A stretch of 64,000 bases of DNA. Origin: Temnopleurus reevesii. Its lineage: Eukaryota > Echinodermata > Echinoidea > Temnopleuroida > Temnopleuridae. The stretch is from positions 127,760 through 191,759 of the forward strand of contig BQKZ01000046.1 in NCBI GenBank assembly GCA_036244855.1, read 5' to 3'. The notes beneath the pieces were generated by a model. It made no database searches, had not been told where the DNA came from, and saw only the letters and a list, made by a program, of their open reading frames with translations. Shown here piece after piece: positions 59,451 to 64,000 of this stretch; positions within the stretch are counted from its first letter, which is position 1; every line of letters starts with the position of its first letter. The position numbers and the translations under genes were made by a program.

Positions 59451-60402
59451 TCTGGCCCGTGACAAAACGCATATACACGCACCTTCACCTTCACCCACAC
59501 CCACAAACCCCACTTACGCACACAAGCACTCACACCCACACCCACATTGGTTGGGGGAGATAGACGAATACCAAGGATGATTTGTAAGGTTTAATGAATG
59601 GCATATTGCAATCTTTTATTCAACATAGCAAACTTTATCGATCGTATTTGTGTCTGCTTCTATAGAAAATGAAATTACATCAATGACAAGATTCAGCGAT
59701 AATTCTTTTCAAGCGGTAATTCGAGAAGGCTTTGAAACGGAACTTAATAAAATGCCTTGCTTCGAGTAGGAAAAGGCAAAGGACTGGCTAAAAGATACGG
59801 TACTACCACGTGCAGCGGAAAGTAATCAATATATTATCAAAAGAAAAACACCTTTCGCAGACTTTGCAATCATATGAAAGTATATCAATGAATGAGAGCA
59901 TAATTCTATCCGACAAGACTTTGATGTGACTAGAACCGTGTATCTATTATGTAGACGAATTCTGGCACTTACTAGATACACAGAACGGGGTTATCAAACA
60001 TGAATTTGCCATTAATACATCGATTACATTACTCATTGAAATATTATGTTACACCTCCACTATTATAAAACTATAGTAACCGCATGAAACGCTCATGCGA
60101 ATGTATTGAAACTATCAACAAAATAATTTGTCTCAAAACTATATTGAAAACTACGATGAATGGTGACTGAAATAATTCTTATAAAGTCCAACGTATGCGT
60201 TTAAAAGTTATATGAATCCACAAATCAAGACCACCCATTCTCTTGAGTCTGTTTCAAGTAAGAATGAGTGGAAATACGACGATGCATTAATACCACATAT
60301 TAATATTGATGTCACTACCTGCCCACCCAATAAGCTTACCGCAGAACATTACTGACACTTCAGGTTTGAAACAGTTCAACAAAATGGTAGGAAATCATTT
60401 CA

Positions 60403-60476
60403 TTTCCATAAGTTTTATCTATAAAGTGATTTTTATTTTCCATAAATTTTATCTATAAAGTGATTTTTATTTTCCA
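60403..60476. repeat. 34-bp tandem duplication
   Basis: TTTCCATAAGTTTTATCTAT followed by AAAGTGATTTTTAT is repeated twice with one mismatch. Confidence 0.88.
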
Positions 60477-61407
60477 AGGTATTTTGCATTTCTGCTCTTA
60501 CATCTAAATATAATTCCAATCTTTCTACTTTGGCCTCATCCATGTTCACATTACTGTTTTCTTTCATACAACCATGCCACTCGACTTGCTGCCTCACTGC
60601 AAATCGTGTTTAGTTGCGAGTGAATTGCATGGGCAGTGACTTAGGCGTACGATGTGTCCAGACAGCATTCGACTTTAGGTGACGGGGGAGAGATGGGGGT
60701 GGGATGGTCAGCTGGAAAGTCTCGAAAAATGTTTGTCGCACTATACGGCTCTACTATATGCTTCAAAACTTAGCTAGAAATGTTTAAACAAAAAGATTTG
60801 CGTTTACAGGGAAAATTTAAGAATGACCTAAAAAGCTAAATACCTAAAAGCATTCAAAATATTTGTCACCATGTGTGAACGACGTTCTCATACAGTTACA
60901 AGCTACATTTTATTTGGAGCATTAATTTTCATTTGAATTATTTAATTTGTACCTAAAAAGTAAGTACCCCTTTGAAAGTAGCACAACTTTTTATTAATTC
61001 GTCAAAATATTTTTACGAAACGGTCTCAACCAAATGCACTTGCCATAAAATAGCTTGTAAATGCAATATATTTTCTCAAGAGTGTCTCTCCCTTCGACAC
61101 GAGTTGCTTAAATGCCTATATTGATACAGAACGATTGTCAATATCTCAAACACAACATGGTGCAACATTGTGAACCTGTAACGACGACTTTCAACAGAAT
61201 GAAATACGGTAGCCATGTGAAAAGTTACATTTTCCCTTTGATTAGCATAAAAAGTGCTTCCAAAAAAAAAGAGGTACAGTGTATTGAGTTTCATGTACTA
61301 AAATCTATTAAGATAGATTAATAATATCTGGGCTAAATTTCACATGGAAAATTATTTTTAAGGACTTAATTTATAACATAAATGTTCTTGCTCAAAGCAT
61401 GAATAGT

Positions 61408-61461
61408 AAAATAATAACGAAAAGCTGATAATGGAGTTTAGCTTAAAGTAGTAACCGTCTA
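61408..61461. repeat. Direct duplication, partner at 62316-62373
   Basis: GATAATGGAGTTTAGCTTAA and AGTAGTAACCGTCTACGTC recur at 62316-62373 with a few changes, about 0.9 kb apart in the same orientation. Confidence 0.75.
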
Positions 61462-62613
61462 CGTCTAACACAGATCTCAGCATGTGACTGCTTGTGCTCC
61501 ATCTGTTTGCTGATTACCTATTTTTTACTTTTCAAAATTTTAAATTGATGTTTATTTTGCGTATTGTTGTTAAGAAAAGGGAAAAGTGCAATATATAATT
61601 TGTTTTAAGAAATTTGGAATGTGTGCATACGAAATGCACAATTTAAGCAATAAAATGTTACTTTTCGGTGAGGAGAGTGTAATTGATAAATGCATATAGA
61701 CGTATGGAAATCCAATGTGCTTGCATGTCGGTACACGGTCCATCGAGCAGAGGTATCACTTTGTTACGATTTGTCAATCACAAGATCGCGAAATAATGAA
61801 TACATACGGGTGTAATATGGATAATGGAATGCTTCAGACAAACTCTCTTGACTATATCTAAAGATATGGTTTTGACAGCATGGCTGAATGATAATTCAAG
61901 AGATTGAAGAAAGATTATATTGCGTTGATATTTTGCAGGTATTGCATCTGGCTCAAAGTAAAGAAAATAAAAGATTGTTAGCGATTATAATGATAGTAGA
62001 AAACGAACAAGGCAAATGATGAATAGGAAAGTAGTCTTGAAGCATTTTTAAAAGCAAAACTGTGCTTTGAAATATTTACAGGCTGTCCAATTTAAGTCTT
62101 TTAATTGAATAAAGTAGGTAAACTGTTTCGACATGTTGTCAACTGTTTGTATCTCATTGTTTTACCCATCTCTTTCTATTCTTAGGCTGGTGCCCCTAGA
62201 AGACGAATAACAAACCAAACTATTATCTGAATTAAACTATTTATCTGAATATCATTCTTGTAGGTGTCTGAAGTCTAACCCCCGCCCTATACCTTACCCC
62301 GGCCCCGGTTATAGTAAAATGATAATGAAAATCTGATAATGGAAATTAGCTTAAAGTAGTAGCCATCTACGTCATGATGAACAAACTGAAATTGAAACAG
62401 GAGGTGCTTCCACTCAATAACATAAATTGTTCTCATGGTCCTACAGAACTTTTGCTTTTTATGTTGTTGTATTATTTATGTTTTACTCTGTAAATGGAAA
62501 TCCTAACTATTCAGCTTTTAGCTTTAGATTAGCGTAACATTAAAAGAAATCTATAAATTCATAGCACATAACAAGCTTAAAATCTATTTTACCAAACGCA
62601 AAAGCAGTATCTA

Positions 62614-62680
62614 AAGGCTCAATCGGGTTTTTGCATTTTAAGCCAACGTTTGATCAGCGTTTGTAAAATTCAAAAGACGT
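62614..62680. mobile_element. GGCCGACTCACACC MITE fragment
   Basis: AAGGCTCAATCGGGTTTTTG, then CATTTTAAGCCAACG and GATCAGCGTTTG match a diverged left arm of the family. Confidence 0.4.
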
Positions 62681-62970
62681 TTATTTTAACACATACATAC
62701 GGAGGAAAGATGGTTAGCTTAAACTTCATGCGTGTGTATTTTCACCTCCAGCTGGTCGCCTTCAACGTCCGTCAAGTGTCTTCCTTCTGTAATTCTTTTA
62801 AACTACATTCAGGCTGGGTAGATGTTGGGTATCAACCCAAAGGTGTGTTTGAGGCCTATAATCCACTGTGAAATATTTAGCTCTAGTACATTATTCATAA
62901 CAACTTTTATTAATCCTTTAAGGTCTATTTTTGCATAATGATTGACAGATCAAAGCTAAGATGTTACCTA

Positions 62971-63216
62971 AGGCCCACTCACACCTTTGCATTTTAGCTT
63001 GCGTCGGCCCAGCGTTTTTTTATATTAGAAAAGCACACCGGACGCACAAAGTAAAAATGCCATTCAGTGGACTAACGTTTGGTATACGCTTCTTTAGAGT
63101 AAGCCGAACGCCAGACCACAGTCTGATCAGCGTATACTGTGCGCTCGGGGAGCGTTCTTAATTTTCAGAAACGCTGGGTCGAAGCAGGCTAAAAACACAA
63201 AGGTATGAGTCAGCAT
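62971..63216. mobile_element. GGCCGACTCACACC palindromic MITE
   Basis: Full-length: AGGCCCACTCACACCTTTGC and GCGTCGGCCCAGCG are mirrored by GGTCGAAGCAGGCTAAAAAC and AAAGGTATGAGTCAGC. The centre has mirrored GTTTGGTATACGC and CAGTCTGATCAGCGTATAC. Confidence 0.85.
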
Positions 63217-64000
63217 TTATCTCTACATCTTTTTATGTTATTCGGGCTTCAGGTTAGACAAGTTTCTCAATTGCATAGATAAGTGGAATTATTTGCAACA
63301 TTTTTACGAGCCTCTTGATCTGATTTCACTTCTCTCCATGCCATCTTTTGAAGATTAAAAATAATATAGATGTAATTCGGATTGAAACACACTTAACTTA
63401 GAAACTGACGTCAATCATGTTGACTCATATCGTGATACATAGATTTAATTCCAAACTACAACGCAATTTGATAGCCTTGTAGCACCCCAAGTGATAAAAT
63501 AACTTAATAATCAATAATCATTTTTGTAAGCTGGACACATCTGCTATTAAAGCCCGAGTACAGTTTTGGTAAAAGCAAATATTTTTATCGCCAAAATTTG
63601 TCTTTAAATCTACAAAATGAAAATTACTATGATGGACATGGTGCACAAAAAAATTGTGCGAAAATGAACGAGTTTTGGAAAAACTATAACCTAAAGTTTA
63701 CTAAATGTTTCAGCGTCGTGTCCCCCGACACTAATTAAATATTTTCTTTCTTGATAAAGGACAACTTCTCATGCACAGAATTGAATGAAAATTTCAGAAT
63801 TGTATGCCTTTTTATCATTCTATTGGCGAATCTCGGAAATAACTTTGTTATATCCAAGAGAGGGCGCTAGATATGATTTAACGGTCAAATTCAAATTTTC
63901 AACAACAACAAAAAATAGTTCGTAAGAAAATATGCTATGGTCTCAAAATGTGTATAAGAATCATATGTCATGATAAACATCCCAAAAGTTCACATTTTTT
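63217..64000. other. Window end, no feature seen
   Basis: AT-rich sequence with no supported gene or repeat. Confidence 0.5.

Larger units (their letters stand above)
59451..62610. other. Upstream flank, mostly featureless
   Basis: Only the 34-bp tandem at 60403-60476 and the duplicated segment at 61408 and 62316 stand out. No supported gene. Confidence 0.45.

Noticed and set aside
59049..59513. 154-codon minus-strand frame
   Set aside because: It lies across a tRNA-core repeat element and shows no recognisable domain.
60334..60352. Minus-strand microexon-like segment upstream of exon 1
   Set aside because: The acceptor lacks a pyrimidine tract and nothing links it to the gene.
1..64000. 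CRISPR array, bacterial operons, rRNA genes or viral genes
   Set aside because: None seen. Repeats have no regular spacer structure, and the sequence is eukaryotic in style.

Overview
The window looks like part of an animal nuclear genome. It is AT-rich, has no compact operons or long open frames, carries GT-AG introns, tRNA-derived SINEs, dense palindromic MITEs and (CA)n/(GA)n/(AAT)n microsatellites, and has one ambiguous base (24317), as in a draft assembly. The repeat style would fit a marine invertebrate deuterostome such as an echinoderm, but nothing seen proves the taxon. Open frames of about 60-150 codons are expected by chance at this base composition, and nearly all of those present look like chance or simple-repeat translation.

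The main result is one spliced minus-strand gene covering almost the whole window (about 56.7 kb down to 1.19 kb). Six exons with good splice sites join in frame into a predicted 119-residue secreted precursor. Exon 1 (56639-56699) is a signal peptide. After a 40.2-kb intron, two 36-nt microexons (16370-16405 and 15959-15994) carry a four-cysteine core, C-x-C-x6-C-x3-C. Exon 4 (15471-15523) opens with a dibasic Lys-Arg cleavage site. Exon 5 (5767-5895) gives an acidic spacer, and exon 6 (1188-1232) the C-terminus and stop. The design (signal peptide, short two-disulfide peptide, dibasic site, acidic propeptide) is that of a hormone precursor, and the cysteine spacing resembles the endothelin-type cysteine-stabilised helix. 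Two further possible exons (54995-55136 and 54443-54514) lie in the giant intron. A GC-richer stretch with an inverted CCAAT box (57157-57162) lies upstream of the start codon.

Layout, in plus coordinates: 1-1.19 kb, 3' UTR and end of the gene; 1.2-5.8 kb, intron 5 with two inverted-repeat elements; 5.77-5.90 kb, exon 5; 5.9-15.5 kb, intron 4 with a CA-rich minisatellite; 15.4-16.4 kb, exon cluster 2-4; 16.4-56.6 kb, intron 1, packed with MITEs, tRNA-derived elements, a 115-bp-arm hairpin and microsatellites; 56.64-57.2 kb, exon 1 and probable promoter; 57.2-64 kb, upstream flank with repeats only.

The repeats include a roughly 250-bp palindromic MITE family with about ten copies, a family combining a tRNA-like core with GCACC-rich inverted ends (about six copies), a tRNA-headed SINE (two copies), a GGTCACATAG palindrome (two copies) and several single foldback elements. 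One MITE sits nested inside a tRNA-core element.
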